In this document: one piece after another, positions 17,527 to 26,839 of the stretch
Layout of the letters: the number at the start of each line of letters is the position of its first letter
How positions within the stretch are numbered: the stretch's first letter is position 1
From: Herbiconiux ginsengi
Lineage (GTDB): Bacteria > Actinomycetota > Actinomycetes > Actinomycetales > Microbacteriaceae
Assembly (NCBI RefSeq): GCF_900107435.1
Contig: NZ_FNPZ01000001.1
Span: 716,960 to 780,959, forward strand
Length of the DNA: 64,000 nucleotides
Reading direction: 5' to 3'
Translations under genes and position numbers: made by a program
Notes under the pieces: model-generated
Databases searched by the model: none
Seen by the model: only the letters and a program-made list of their open reading frames with translations
Told to the model about the DNA's origin: nothing

Positions 17527-19013
17527 GCATCCGTCCCTTCGTAATCGAACCACTCCACCGCGATGGAGCCCTCGAGGGCCACCAGGCCGACCACCCGCCC
17601 GGTGAACGACTCCGCGGTCTCCGAGGAGAGGTAGCGACCATCGAGCTCGAGCAGCACCGTGCGGCGCCCGTCGACCACGGCGGCGAGCTCGATGACGTCG
17701 GACGTACGAGCCTCGAACGCCTCGCCGTCGGGACGGCGGCTCCGGATCTCCAGTTCGACGATCGCCTCCTCGTACGGCAGCCCGACCACCCGTTCGAAAG
17801 AGGGGATCGCACCGCGGGCGACGATCTGCCCCGCCCCGGCGACGATCGAGTAGTGGAATCTCTCGTCGTAACGCACCGCGAGTCCGCCCGCGCCTGCGGA
17901 GACGTCGACCCGGGCGCGCACGCTCGCGGTCTGGTGGAGCTGTCGGCGGCCGACGAAGGCCGGCACCAGATCGCTCAGGGTGCTGCCGTCGGCCCGCACG
18001 ACCAGCGATCCGCCGGAGAGCGCGCACGTCGACTCCGGGGTGCGGCGTACCGCCATCCAGGCGGGATCGAGCTCCGGCGCGTCGAAGTCGTCGCGGAACG
18101 AGACGACCCCCTCGCGCGGCGTGAGCTGGACGGGCTCGAACGACGGCCAGCCGTCGGCCCACTCGACCGTCGTCACGAACGTCTCCCGGCCGAGCGCCGA
18201 GAACGCCCGGGTCATGCTGCGCGGGCGCACCCCCAGCAGCACGAGGAGCCATTCGCCGTCGGGGCCGAGCACCAGATCGCCGTGACCGGTGTTCTGGATG
18301 GGACGGTCTGTTCCGCGAGCGGTGAGAAGAGGATTTCCGGCCGCCGCCTCGAAGGGACCCTCAGGACTGTGCGCCCGCGCGACGCTCACCCCGTGCCCGC
18401 GTTCCGTGCCGCCTTCGGCGATCACGAGATACCACCAGTCGCCGATGTGGTAGAGATGCGGAGCCTCGGGGAACTGTCCGCCGACACCCGACCAGATGCT
18501 GCGCGGCGTCTCGAGAGCCCGGGCCTCGACGAGGTCGACCTTCGCCTGCAGGAGCCCACGGTGCTGCATGAAGGTCGGCAGGGCCGGATTCACGCGGAGG
18601 CCCGAGAAGGTCAGGTAGGCGTTGCCTTCGTCGTCCCAGACCAGATCGGGGTCGATCCCGTCGATGCCGTCGAACACCATGCCGTCGCTCCACGGGCCCT
18701 CCGCCCGCTCCGCGGTGAAGTGCAGGGTGCCGCGGCCGAACGCATCCGTGATGACGAGATGGAACAGCCCGTCACGGTAGCGGATGGTCGGCGCCCACGC
18801 CCCGCCGGCCGTGGGGGTGTCCTCGACAGCCAGCTGCCCGACCCGGGTGGCGACGGCGCCCACCTGGGTCCACGTCACGAAGTCGCGGGAGTGGTAGATC
18901 GGAACGCCGGGAAGGTATTCGAAGGTGCTGGTGGCGAGATAGAAGTCGTCACCCACCCGCACGACGCTCGGATCGGGGTTGAAACCCGGAAGCAGCGGGT
19001 TGGGGAGCGTCAT
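17523..19013 (-). CDS. Glycoside hydrolase family 43 (beta-xylosidase/alpha-L-arabinofuranosidase type)
   Basis: 496 aa. The five-bladed propeller starts at NPLLPGFNPDPSVVRVGDDFY; the Asp of FNPDPS is the general base, the Asp of IDPDLVW (near 119) the pKa modulator, and the Glu of FPEAPHLY (near 179) the acid. A C-terminal beta-sandwich (about 330-496, DUF1349/XynB C-terminal type) is present, as in GH43 subfamilies 10-12. No signal peptide. The start overlaps the GH3 stop (ATGA), so production is coupled. It should release xylose or arabinose from oligosaccharides brought in by the ABC system upstream. Confidence 0.92.
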   Translation of the reverse strand: MTLPNPLLPGFNPDPSVVRVGDDFYLATSTFEYLPGVPIYHSRDFVTWTQVGAVATRVGQLAVEDTPTAGGAWAPTIRYRDGLFHLVITDAFGRGTLHFTAERAEGPWSDGMVFDGIDGIDPDLVWDDEGNAYLTFSGLRVNPALPTFMQHRGLLQAKVDLVEARALETPRSIWSGVGGQFPEAPHLYHIGDWWYLVIAEGGTERGHGVSVARAHSPEGPFEAAAGNPLLTARGTDRPIQNTGHGDLVLGPDGEWLLVLLGVRPRSMTRAFSALGRETFVTTVEWADGWPSFEPVQLTPREGVVSFRDDFDAPELDPAWMAVRRTPESTCALSGGSLVVRADGSTLSDLVPAFVGRRQLHQTASVRARVDVSAGAGGLAVRYDERFHYSIVAGAGQIVARGAIPSFERVVGLPYEEAIVELEIRSRRPDGEAFEARTSDVIELAAVVDGRRTVLLELDGRYLSSETAESFTGRVVGLVALEGSIAVEWFDYEGTDA

Positions 19014-21475
19014 ACCTCGACCTCCAGCTCGAGAGCGGATGCGAGCGGCAGCTCGACTGCGGAGGTGCCGATCCGCAAGGCGTACGAACCGGGTTCGTAC
19101 TGCCAGCCGTCGTTCCAGTGCGCGAGCAGGCGTGTGGGCACGGAGACGTCGACCGACGCCGTCCCGCCGGCGGCGACGCGCACGGGCGCGAAGCCCACCA
19201 GCCAGCGCACAGCGCGCTCCACGCTCGAGTCGGGCCGCTCGGCGAAGACGAGAACGACCTGTTTCCCGTCGCGCTCCCCGCGGTTGACGACCTCGACGGT
19301 CACGACGACGGTCTCGCCGGCGATCGCCGAGGCCGGCGCCGTGACCCCGACGAGGTCGACCGGCGCATAGCCCAGACCGTGCCCGAACCAGTACGCGGGT
19401 GCCGCACCGGAGCGGAGCCAGGCGCGGTAGCCCACGTGGACACCCTCGTCGTAGACGAGCGCGCCGTCGACGGGGAGCGTGTCGAGAACCGGCACATCGG
19501 CCTGTTCGGCGGGCCAGGTGGTGGGCAGGCGTCCGCCGGGCTCCGAGACGCCGAGCAGCACATCCGCGACCGCATGACCGAACTCCTGACCGCCGAACCA
19601 GCCGACGAGAACGGCGGCGACCTCGTCGCGCCAGGGCATGAGCACGGGTGAACCGGCGTTCACGAGCACGACGGTGCGCGGGTTGGCCGCGGCGACCGCA
19701 CGCACCAGGTCGTCCTGCCGCCCGGGCAGTGCGAGATCGACGCGGTCGAAGCCCTCCGACTCGACACGGGCGTTGGTGCCCACCACCACGAGTGCGACGT
19801 CGGCGGCGCGGGCCGTCTCTGCTGCTTCGGCGATGAGCAGATCGTCGTCGACGACCGTCGGGCGTGTGCCGACGTTCAGTGAGAGCGCCCCTGCCAGGGC
19901 GTCGTCTCGAGCCGGCGACTCGTAGACGAAGCGGATGTCGACCGGCTGGCCGGCGACGAAGTCGGCGGACACCACCCGGTTCGCCGGCGAGAGGAATGCC
20001 GCGCCGAGGTCTTCGCCTTCGGGCACGACCACCTCGTCGATCACGAGTTCTCCGCCGATCCAGAACCTTCCGTGACCGGTGGCCGCGAAGCCGATGTCGA
20101 CGCGTTCGCTCTGGGCAGGCAGGTAGCGGAACGCCACCTCGACCTCCCGTGCCCGCGCGATCGGGGCGGTTCCGCCGAACCACACGAGCTCGGTGGCCAG
20201 CCGGTCTTCGTGGAAGATCTCCTCGCCGTCGCCGTCTCGGAAGCTCACCCGGGCACCCGGAGCGCCCGTCACGGGGTTCGTCATCCGCTCTCGCGGGATG
20301 CCGGCGAGGCCGACCTGGTTGATCGCACCGACGGAGTACACGACGTCGGCACCGGGCAGCGCGGCACGAAGACCTTCCAGCGGCGAGATCGTGTGTTCGG
20401 GCAGCACCGTCGCGCTCCCGCCGCCCTGGGTTCGCACCACGTCGGCGTTGTTGCCGAGCACCGCGACCCGGCGCAGCTCCGCGGCGGTCCAGGGCAGCTC
20501 CCCGCGGTTCTCCAGGAGCACGGCGCCTTCCGCTGCCGCCTCGCGAGCGAACCGGAGGCCGTCTTCGACGTGCACGAGCGGCGTCGGGCCGTGCGTGCCG
20601 AGTGCTCCGACCCGCTGGGCGAGGCGGAGTATCCGGCGCACCTTGCGGTCGACAACCCCCTGCGCGATCTCGCCGCGCTCGACAGCGGCGACGAGCGCGT
20701 CGCCCCACGGGCCGTCCGGTCCGGGCATCACCAGGTCCTGGTCCGCTCCGGCCGATGCCAGCGACCGCACGGCCGTCCAGTCGCTGACCACGACGCCGTC
20801 GAACCCCCACTCCGAATTGAGAGGCGTCTCCAGGAGTTCGCTCTCGGTCGCGGTGACACCGTTGATGGAGTTGTAGGCGCTCATCACGAGCCAGGCCCGC
20901 GACTCCACGACCGCCTTCTCGAAGGCGAGCAGGTAGAGCTCGCGAAGGGAGCGATCACTCACCCGCACGTCGACGGTGAAGCGGTCGGTCTCCGAATCGT
21001 TGGCGATGTAGTGCTTGGGAGTGGCGCCGACCCCGTTGTCCTGCAGTCCGTTGACGTACGAGGCAGCGAGTTCGCCGGTGAGCACCGGATCTTCGCTGAA
21101 CGCCTCGAAATGACGCCCGCCCAGCGGCGAGCGGTGCAGGTTCACGGTCGGGCCGAGCACGACGTCGACGCCCTTGCGACGAGCCTCGCACGCCGCGACG
21201 GCGCCGTAGCGGTGCGCCATCGCCGGATCGAAGGCGGCCGAGAGAGCCGAGGCCGACGGCAGGTTGAGCGAGGGCGACCGCTCGTCCCACTCCGGTCCGC
21301 GCACCCCCGACGGCCCGTCGGAGAGCACCATGCTGCGCAAGCCGATGCTCTCGATCGGCACGGTGCTCCAGAAGTCGCGCCCGGTGAGGAGCGCGACCTT
21401 CTCCTCGAGGGTGAGGCGATCGATGGCGGCGTCGAGTTCGCGCTCGAGCTCGCTGTCGGTGGTGATGTCAGTCAT
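19010..21475 (-). CDS. Glycoside hydrolase family 3 (beta-glucosidase type) with PA14 insert
   Basis: 821 aa, ATG 21475 with an AGGAAGAA ribosome site. The order is a TIM barrel (about 15-300) with nucleophile Asp232 in VVVSDWTAV and the substrate-binding KHYIAND; an alpha/beta sandwich interrupted by a PA14-like beta domain (about 390-530); and a fibronectin III-like C-terminus. KHYIAND and LGPTVNLHRSPLGGRHFEAFSEDP are typical of GH3 beta-glucosidases. No signal peptide. Substrates of this architecture include beta-glucosides, xylosides and arabinosides. It heads the enzyme part of the operon, 52 bases after the ABC ATPase gene. Confidence 0.92.
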   Translation of the reverse strand: MTDITTDSELERELDAAIDRLTLEEKVALLTGRDFWSTVPIESIGLRSMVLSDGPSGVRGPEWDERSPSLNLPSASALSAAFDPAMAHRYGAVAACEARRKGVDVVLGPTVNLHRSPLGGRHFEAFSEDPVLTGELAASYVNGLQDNGVGATPKHYIANDSETDRFTVDVRVSDRSLRELYLLAFEKAVVESRAWLVMSAYNSINGVTATESELLETPLNSEWGFDGVVVSDWTAVRSLASAGADQDLVMPGPDGPWGDALVAAVERGEIAQGVVDRKVRRILRLAQRVGALGTHGPTPLVHVEDGLRFAREAAAEGAVLLENRGELPWTAAELRRVAVLGNNADVVRTQGGGSATVLPEHTISPLEGLRAALPGADVVYSVGAINQVGLAGIPRERMTNPVTGAPGARVSFRDGDGEEIFHEDRLATELVWFGGTAPIARAREVEVAFRYLPAQSERVDIGFAATGHGRFWIGGELVIDEVVVPEGEDLGAAFLSPANRVVSADFVAGQPVDIRFVYESPARDDALAGALSLNVGTRPTVVDDDLLIAEAAETARAADVALVVVGTNARVESEGFDRVDLALPGRQDDLVRAVAAANPRTVVLVNAGSPVLMPWRDEVAAVLVGWFGGQEFGHAVADVLLGVSEPGGRLPTTWPAEQADVPVLDTLPVDGALVYDEGVHVGYRAWLRSGAAPAYWFGHGLGYAPVDLVGVTAPASAIAGETVVVTVEVVNRGERDGKQVVLVFAERPDSSVERAVRWLVGFAPVRVAAGGTASVDVSVPTRLLAHWNDGWQYEPGSYALRIGTSAVELPLASALELEVEV

Positions 21476-21527
21476 GCGTGGTTCTTCCTGGCGGCGCGAT
21501 GCCGCCGGTCGTGGTGAAGTCGCGGGA

Positions 21528-22388
21528 TCAGAGCGCGCCGGACTGGAGCGCCATCTCGTTCTGCGCGTCGAGCAGGCGCCGGCGGTCGGCACGCCTCTGC
21601 TCCTGCAGAGCCGGGTCGGGCACCGGCGCGGCCAGCAGCAGCCTCTGCGTGTAGGGATGCTCGGGGTCCGAGGTCACCTTGTCGCCCGGCCCGTATTCGA
21701 CGATCTCGCCGTGGTACATGACGGCCACCCGGTGACTCAGATGCCTGACCACGGCGAGGTCGTGCGAGACGAACAAGTAGGCGACTCCGGTGGCCTCCTG
21801 GATGTCCTTGAACAGGTCGAGCACCCGGGCCTGCGTCGAGAGATCGAGCGCCGAGACCGGCTCGTCGCAGACGATCAGCTGCGGCGACAGCGCGAGCGCC
21901 CGTGCGATCGCGATGCGCTGCCGCTGCCCGCCGCTGAACTCCCGCGGCAGGCGGCCGGCGGCGTTCGAGGGCAGCCCCACCTGGTCGAGCAGAGTGCGCA
22001 CCCGCCGGGAGGCGTCGGCAGCCGACACCTTCTTCACCCGGAGGGGCTCGGTGAGCGACTGCTCGATCGTGAGCGAGGGGTTGAGCGAGGAGTACGGGTC
22101 TTGGAAGACGACCTGGATCTCCTCCGACAGGCGGCGGCGTTCCCGTCGCGAGAGGGTCCCGATCTCGGCGCCCTTGAACCGGATGCTCCCGCCGGTCACC
22201 GGGGCAAGGCCCAGCACCGCGCGGCCCAGGGTCGTCTTACCCGATCCGGACTCGCCGACCAGGCCGACGCACTCGCCGGGCAGGATGTCGAGCGACACCC
22301 CGTTAAGGGCCTTGAACGGCTTTCGGCGCCAGCCCTTGACGGGGTAGTCGACGTGGAGATCCTCGACCACGAGAAGCGGCTCGGTCAT
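21528..22388 (-). CDS. Oligopeptide/oligosaccharide ABC transporter ATP-binding protein (OppF/DppF-like)
   Basis: 286 aa. Walker A GESGSGKTT, Q-loop FQDPYSSLNP, signature FSGGQRQRIAIARAL, Walker B LIVCDEPVSALD and the H-loop VSHD are all present. The C-terminal oligo_HPY extension (DPEHPYTQRLLLAAP) marks the Opp/Dpp subfamily. The start overlaps the stop of the fused permease-ATPase by four bases. It pairs with the ATPase half of that fusion to power import. Opp-type systems in actinobacteria and Thermotoga often carry plant oligosaccharides rather than peptides, which fits the glycosidases downstream. Confidence 0.93.
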   Translation of the reverse strand: MTEPLLVVEDLHVDYPVKGWRRKPFKALNGVSLDILPGECVGLVGESGSGKTTLGRAVLGLAPVTGGSIRFKGAEIGTLSRRERRRLSEEIQVVFQDPYSSLNPSLTIEQSLTEPLRVKKVSAADASRRVRTLLDQVGLPSNAAGRLPREFSGGQRQRIAIARALALSPQLIVCDEPVSALDLSTQARVLDLFKDIQEATGVAYLFVSHDLAVVRHLSHRVAVMYHGEIVEYGPGDKVTSDPEHPYTQRLLLAAPVPDPALQEQRRADRRRLLDAQNEMALQSGAL

Positions 22389-24217
22389 GACGCTGCACCT
22401 CCTGCAGGGGCGTGCCGGTCGGCGGCGTGCTCCAGGTGGCCGCGCGCAGCGCCGTCCTCGAGAATCGCGTCGAACAGGGACTTGGTGTACGGATGCTGCG
22501 GATCGGCGAAGATCGCCCGCACCGGCCCGGTCTCGACGATCAGGCCGTCGCGCATGACGGAGACACGGTCGCACAGGTCGGCGACGACGCCGAAGTTGTG
22601 GGTGACGATCAAGATGCTCACCCCGAGTTCCTTCTGGAGGCCACGGAGCAGGTCGAGGATCTCCGCCTGCACGGTCACGTCGAGGGCGGTGGTGGGCTCG
22701 TCGGCGATCACGAGGTCGGGCTCGCACGAGACAGCCCCGGCGATCAGCACACGCTGCGCCATACCCCCGGACACCTCATGCGGATAGGCCGCGTAGGTGC
22801 GCTCCGGGTTCGGGATGCCCACCCGTGCCAGCAGCTCGAGGGCCCGCTTCTTGGCATCGGCCGACGAGATCCCCAGCGCGATGCGCATCGGCTCGACCAG
22901 CTGGCTGCCGATGGTGAACGAGGGATCGAGGTTCGACATCGGCTCCTGCGGGATGTAGGAGATGCGGCGCCCACGCACCTTGCGCATCTCGGTGTCGCTC
23001 AGGGAGGCGAGGTCGGTCCCTCCGAACACCACACTGCCGCCGACGATGCGACCGCCCTCCGGGAGGAGGCGGAGGATCGACCAGGCCGTCTGGGTCTTGC
23101 CCGAGCCGGATTCTCCGATCAGTCCGTGCACCTCGCCCTGACGCACCGTGAGCGAGACCCCGTTGACGACCTGCTTCAGGCTTCCGTCGGGCTGGTCGTA
23201 GCCGACCACGAGCGAGTCGACCACGAGCAGCTTCTCGCGGGAGTCCGCCGTCGTCTCCGGGTGCACGACCACGTCGGCCGGCAGCACGACGGCGGGTGCC
23301 GGGGCGGTGCCGCGCACGCGACGCCGGCGCACCCGAACCCGGCCGCTGCGCTCGAGTTCGTCGCGCAGCGCGTTGGCGAACAGCGCCAGGGCCACCGAGG
23401 TGAGGGCGATCGCGACACTCGGCCAGACCAGGAGCACCGGGTTCTTGTACATCCGGGCGAACGCGTCGTTCAGCATGTTGCCCCAGGTGGGCACCGAGGT
23501 GTCGCCGAGGCCTAGGAAGTCGAGGCCGGCCTGGATGGCGATGGCGATGCCCATGACGAAGGCGAACTGGATGATGATCGGGGCTCGCACCACCGACAGG
23601 ATGTGACGGCCGATGATGCTGAAGTCGCCCACGCCCGACACCCGGGCCGCGTCGACGAACAACTCGCCGCGCACGTTGACGACCGCGGTGTAGACGAGAC
23701 GGAAGAAGGCCGGGGCGAGCAGCACACCGAAGACGGCCATCGCCATCCACAGCGACGGGCCGAGTACGGCTCGGGCGGCGAGCAGCACGACGATGCCGGG
23801 CAGCGCCATGATCAGCGAGATCACCCATGAGGAGACGGAGGCGAACCATCTGCCGTAGTACCCGGCGATGAGACCGCCGACCACGCCGAGGATGGCGGCG
23901 ATCGCCGTTCCGAGCAGGGCTGCGGCAAGGCTGTAGCGCGTGCCGTACAGCAGGCGGGCGAGAACGTCGCGGCCCGCGCCGTCGGTGCCGAGAGGGTGCT
24001 CGGCACTCGGGGCGGAGAGCAGGCTCTGGATGTTCGCGAAGTTCGGGTCCTGCGGAGTGAGGAGGGGTGCCAGGATCGCCGCGAGCACGATGAGCCCGAG
24101 CACGATGAAGGCGAAGAGGGCGGCTCCGTTGCGGAGGAGACGGCGGGCCAGGTGCGATCGGGCGGCCCGCTCCTCGGTGGCCGTGTCCGGCATGACGTTG
24201 GTGATCGATTCGGTCAT
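22385..24217 (-). CDS. Fused ABC permease (OppC-like) and ATP-binding protein (OppD-like)
   Basis: 610 aa combining two components normally encoded apart. Residues 1-290 are a DppC/OppC permease: a short cytoplasmic tail, first helix, ELPL-type motif LGTDGAGRDVLARLLYGTR, and five further helices with the EAA loop near ELFVDAARVSGVG. After a basic/Pro-rich linker (about 295-330) residues 340-600 are an OppD-like ATPase: Walker A GESGSGKTQ, signature VSGGMAQRVLIAGA, Walker B LVIADEPTTALD, and oligo_HPY tail DPQHPYTKSL. Such fusions are known in actinobacterial Opp systems. Overlaps of four bases on both sides show tight coupling. Confidence 0.92.
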   Translation of the reverse strand: MTESITNVMPDTATEERAARSHLARRLLRNGAALFAFIVLGLIVLAAILAPLLTPQDPNFANIQSLLSAPSAEHPLGTDGAGRDVLARLLYGTRYSLAAALLGTAIAAILGVVGGLIAGYYGRWFASVSSWVISLIMALPGIVVLLAARAVLGPSLWMAMAVFGVLLAPAFFRLVYTAVVNVRGELFVDAARVSGVGDFSIIGRHILSVVRAPIIIQFAFVMGIAIAIQAGLDFLGLGDTSVPTWGNMLNDAFARMYKNPVLLVWPSVAIALTSVALALFANALRDELERSGRVRVRRRRVRGTAPAPAVVLPADVVVHPETTADSREKLLVVDSLVVGYDQPDGSLKQVVNGVSLTVRQGEVHGLIGESGSGKTQTAWSILRLLPEGGRIVGGSVVFGGTDLASLSDTEMRKVRGRRISYIPQEPMSNLDPSFTIGSQLVEPMRIALGISSADAKKRALELLARVGIPNPERTYAAYPHEVSGGMAQRVLIAGAVSCEPDLVIADEPTTALDVTVQAEILDLLRGLQKELGVSILIVTHNFGVVADLCDRVSVMRDGLIVETGPVRAIFADPQHPYTKSLFDAILEDGAARGHLEHAADRHAPAGGAAS

Positions 24218-25155
24218 GAGACACGCACCTTCGGGTTCAGGAAGCCCTGGATCAGGTCGATGAGAAGGTTGACGATCACGACGAGCGCACCCACCACCAC
24301 CACCAGGCCCATCACCAGGGGCACGTCGCCCTGGGCGGTTGCCGACACCGATATCTGGCCGAGGCCCGGGATCGCGAAGATCTGCTCCACGATGACCGCG
24401 CCGCCAACCAGGCCGATGAACTGCACCGCCAGTACGGCGAGTGCGGGGCCGCCGGCGTTCCGCAGCACGTGCTTGTAGACGATCCGGTTCTCCGAGAGCC
24501 CCCGGCTGCGCAGTGTGCGCACCCAGTCCTGCCGCTGGGCGTCGATCACCGATCCGCGCACCTGCTGAACGATGGCGGCGATGGCGCCGATCGACAGCGC
24601 TGCGATCGGCAGGGTGACCGAGCTCAGCCATCCGGTGAATGAGGCACTCATCTGTACGTACCCGGTGGGCTTGAACCAATGCAGGTTCAGCGCGAAGACG
24701 TTGACGAGGAAGATCGCGATGAGGAAGCCCGGGATCGCGAAGCCGAGCACGGCGATGACCTGCACGAGCTTGTCGGCCCAGCCCCGGCGCCGTGCGGCCC
24801 AGACGCCGAGCACGGTGGCGATCACACCACTGACGACCGTCGCCCCGATCACGATCGACAGGGTGACTGCGAGGCGCGAGAAGATGGCCTGCTCCACGGA
24901 CTGGCTGGTGAACCACGATGTGCCGAAGTCACCGGTGAGGGCATGGCCGAGCCAGTCGAAGTACCGGCCGATCACCGGCTCGCTCACACCGAGCTGCTCG
25001 TTCTTGAGGGCCACGGTGTCGGCGGTCGCCGCCGGTCCGAGGATGCGCCGGCCGACGTCGCCGGCACCGAGGTTCAAGAGCAGGAAGGCCACGCTCGAGA
25101 TGACGAAGAGGAGGATCACACCGCTCACGAGGCGGCGGACGGTGAAGCGGAGCAA
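24214..25155 (-). CDS. ABC transporter permease (OppB/DppB-like)
   Basis: 313 aa from TTG 25155, chosen because an AGGA ribosome site lies about seven bases upstream and the first membrane helix begins at residue 8. It has six predicted helices, the N-terminal TM_PBP1 region (MLRFTVRRLVSGVILL) and the permease EAA loop (DWVRTLRSRGLSENRIVYKHVLRNA). It partners with the OppC-like half of the adjacent fusion. A strong hairpin lies between this gene and the binding-protein gene upstream. Confidence 0.92.
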   Translation of the reverse strand: MLRFTVRRLVSGVILLFVISSVAFLLLNLGAGDVGRRILGPAATADTVALKNEQLGVSEPVIGRYFDWLGHALTGDFGTSWFTSQSVEQAIFSRLAVTLSIVIGATVVSGVIATVLGVWAARRRGWADKLVQVIAVLGFAIPGFLIAIFLVNVFALNLHWFKPTGYVQMSASFTGWLSSVTLPIAALSIGAIAAIVQQVRGSVIDAQRQDWVRTLRSRGLSENRIVYKHVLRNAGGPALAVLAVQFIGLVGGAVIVEQIFAIPGLGQISVSATAQGDVPLVMGLVVVVGALVVIVNLLIDLIQGFLNPKVRVS

Positions 25156-25184
25156 CGGCGGTCCTATCGATCAGGGGAAGCGGG

Positions 25185-25217
25185 GGTGCCGAGCCGGCGT
25201 GAGCGCGGCTCGGCACC
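25185..25217 (-). terminator. Intercistronic hairpin between binding-protein and permease genes
   Basis: GGTGCCGAGCC (25185-25195) and GGCTCGGCACC (25207-25217) form a perfect 11-bp stem with an 11-base loop, nine bases past the binding-protein stop. Such stems commonly stabilise the upstream message or attenuate read-through, so that the binding protein is made in excess over the permeases. There is no U-tract. Confidence 0.6.
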
Positions 25218-25226
25218 GGGTCGGAA

Positions 25227-26759
25227 TCAGCCCTTGGGCGTGATGTTCCAGAGGTACGGGTAGGAGTTGCCCACCTGGACCGTCAGATCCGTGTTGGCGT
25301 CGCTCACGAAGTTCAGCTCGGGGCGGAACCAGGGGGCGAACCAGCCCTGCTCGACGATGTACTTGTTGAGCTCCTTGCCGGCCGTCTCGGCTTCTTCCTG
25401 CGTTCCGGTCTGCAGTTGGGTGATGTAGCCCTGCACGGTCGGGTCGTCGGTGTGGAAGCCGTTGAACGTCGCGCTCTTGTCGATCGAGAACTGCGCGAGC
25501 TGCCAGTCGGTCGGATCGAGCTGCAGCGCCATCAAAGCCACCGGGTACTTGCCGCTGACCAGCGCGGTGATGTAGTCGTTGACCTGCAGGTCTTCGAACG
25601 TCACGCGGATGCCCACATCGGCGAGCTGCTGCTGGATGAGCGCGAAGTTCGACGCCCCGAAGCCCGCTGAGCTGGGCATCGTCAGATCGAATCCGTCGGG
25701 GTAGCCCGCCTCGGCCAGCAGTTCCTTCGCCTTGGCCGGGTCGTAGTCGTAGGTCTCGTTGAGCGACTCGTCGTAGCTCGGGGAGGTCGTCGGGAAGATC
25801 TGCTCGGTCACCGTGCCGTTCCCGTCGGCGAAGGCCTGCAGCATCGCATTCCGGTCGAAGGCGTAGTTGAGCGCCTGACGGACCTTCGGGTCGGCGATCG
25901 GCGGGCTCAGGGTGCCGTCGCGGTCGCCGATGATGAGGCCCCACCAGTTGTTCTCGATCGGGCTGAGCGTGTAGCCGGCGGCCGAGATCTGATCGAGGGT
26001 GGTGTTGTCGATCGTCGTGGACGCATTGACCTGGCCGCCCTGGATCGCGTTGAGCAGCGAGGTGCTGTCGGCGTAGTAGTTCATGACGACCTTGTCGTAG
26101 TGCTGATCGTCAGGGTTCCAGTAGTCGGGATTCTTGTCGAACACGTAGCTGTTGCCGGCCACGGTCTCGCCCACGTTCAGGGTGTACGGGCCGGAGCCGA
26201 CCGGCACGGTCTCGACGTCGGCGCTCGAGAAGGCCGCGGGGCTCTCCTGCAGTCCGGCGTTCTGGGTGAGGTAGGTCAGCATCGCCGGGTCGGGCGCGGA
26301 GAGGGTGAGCTCGACATGGGTGTCATCGATCGCCTTGGCATCGGCGAGATTCACGAGGAACGAGGCGTTCGGCGACGTGCCGTCACGAAAACGGATGAGG
26401 TTCTGTGCGGCGGCGTCGGCGTTGAACGGGGTGCCGTCGGTGAACTTCACATCATCGCGGAGAGTGAGCGTGAGCACGGTGTTGTCGTCGTTGTACGACC
26501 ACTCCGTGGCGAGGTTCGGTTCGATGGTCCCGTCGGCGTCGGCCTTCAGCAGGGAGTCGTAGACCGCTTGCATGTAGGGCGACTGATTGGCCCAGTTGGC
26601 GCCCTGAGCAGAAAAGCTGGAGACCGGAGTGATCAGGCCGAGAGTGAGTGTTCCGCCCGACGAATCGGCGGAGTCTGCCGAGCCGGCAGCCGTGCAGCCG
26701 GTGAGGGCGAGTGCGGCGGCGGTCAGGATGACAACCGCCTTCTTCCAATGGAACATCAT
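25227..26759 (-). CDS. ABC transporter substrate-binding lipoprotein (SBP family 5)
   Basis: 510 aa from ATG 26759; a second ATG follows immediately and has slightly better spacing from the AAAGGA ribosome site. The signal peptide ends in lipobox ALTGC, so it is anchored outside the membrane. Family 5 features are the EPNLATEW segment, TLTLRDDVKFTDGTPFNADA and the domain crossover VRQALNYAFDRNAM. Family 5 proteins bind oligopeptides, nickel chelates or plant cell-wall oligosaccharides; the enzymes downstream favour the last. An A+T-rich segment with a possible -10 TATGCT (26811-26816, minus strand) lies upstream, so this gene probably starts a transcript. Confidence 0.93.
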   Translation of the reverse strand: MMFHWKKAVVILTAAALALTGCTAAGSADSADSSGGTLTLGLITPVSSFSAQGANWANQSPYMQAVYDSLLKADADGTIEPNLATEWSYNDDNTVLTLTLRDDVKFTDGTPFNADAAAQNLIRFRDGTSPNASFLVNLADAKAIDDTHVELTLSAPDPAMLTYLTQNAGLQESPAAFSSADVETVPVGSGPYTLNVGETVAGNSYVFDKNPDYWNPDDQHYDKVVMNYYADSTSLLNAIQGGQVNASTTIDNTTLDQISAAGYTLSPIENNWWGLIIGDRDGTLSPPIADPKVRQALNYAFDRNAMLQAFADGNGTVTEQIFPTTSPSYDESLNETYDYDPAKAKELLAEAGYPDGFDLTMPSSAGFGASNFALIQQQLADVGIRVTFEDLQVNDYITALVSGKYPVALMALQLDPTDWQLAQFSIDKSATFNGFHTDDPTVQGYITQLQTGTQEEAETAGKELNKYIVEQGWFAPWFRPELNFVSDANTDLTVQVGNSYPYLWNITPKG

Positions 26760-26839
26760 TGTCCTTTCGAGCTGTGCAACCCGTCCGCGGGCCGTCTGGA
26801 GTTGGACGATAGCATAAAATCCGAGTGGTTGTGTGGTTT

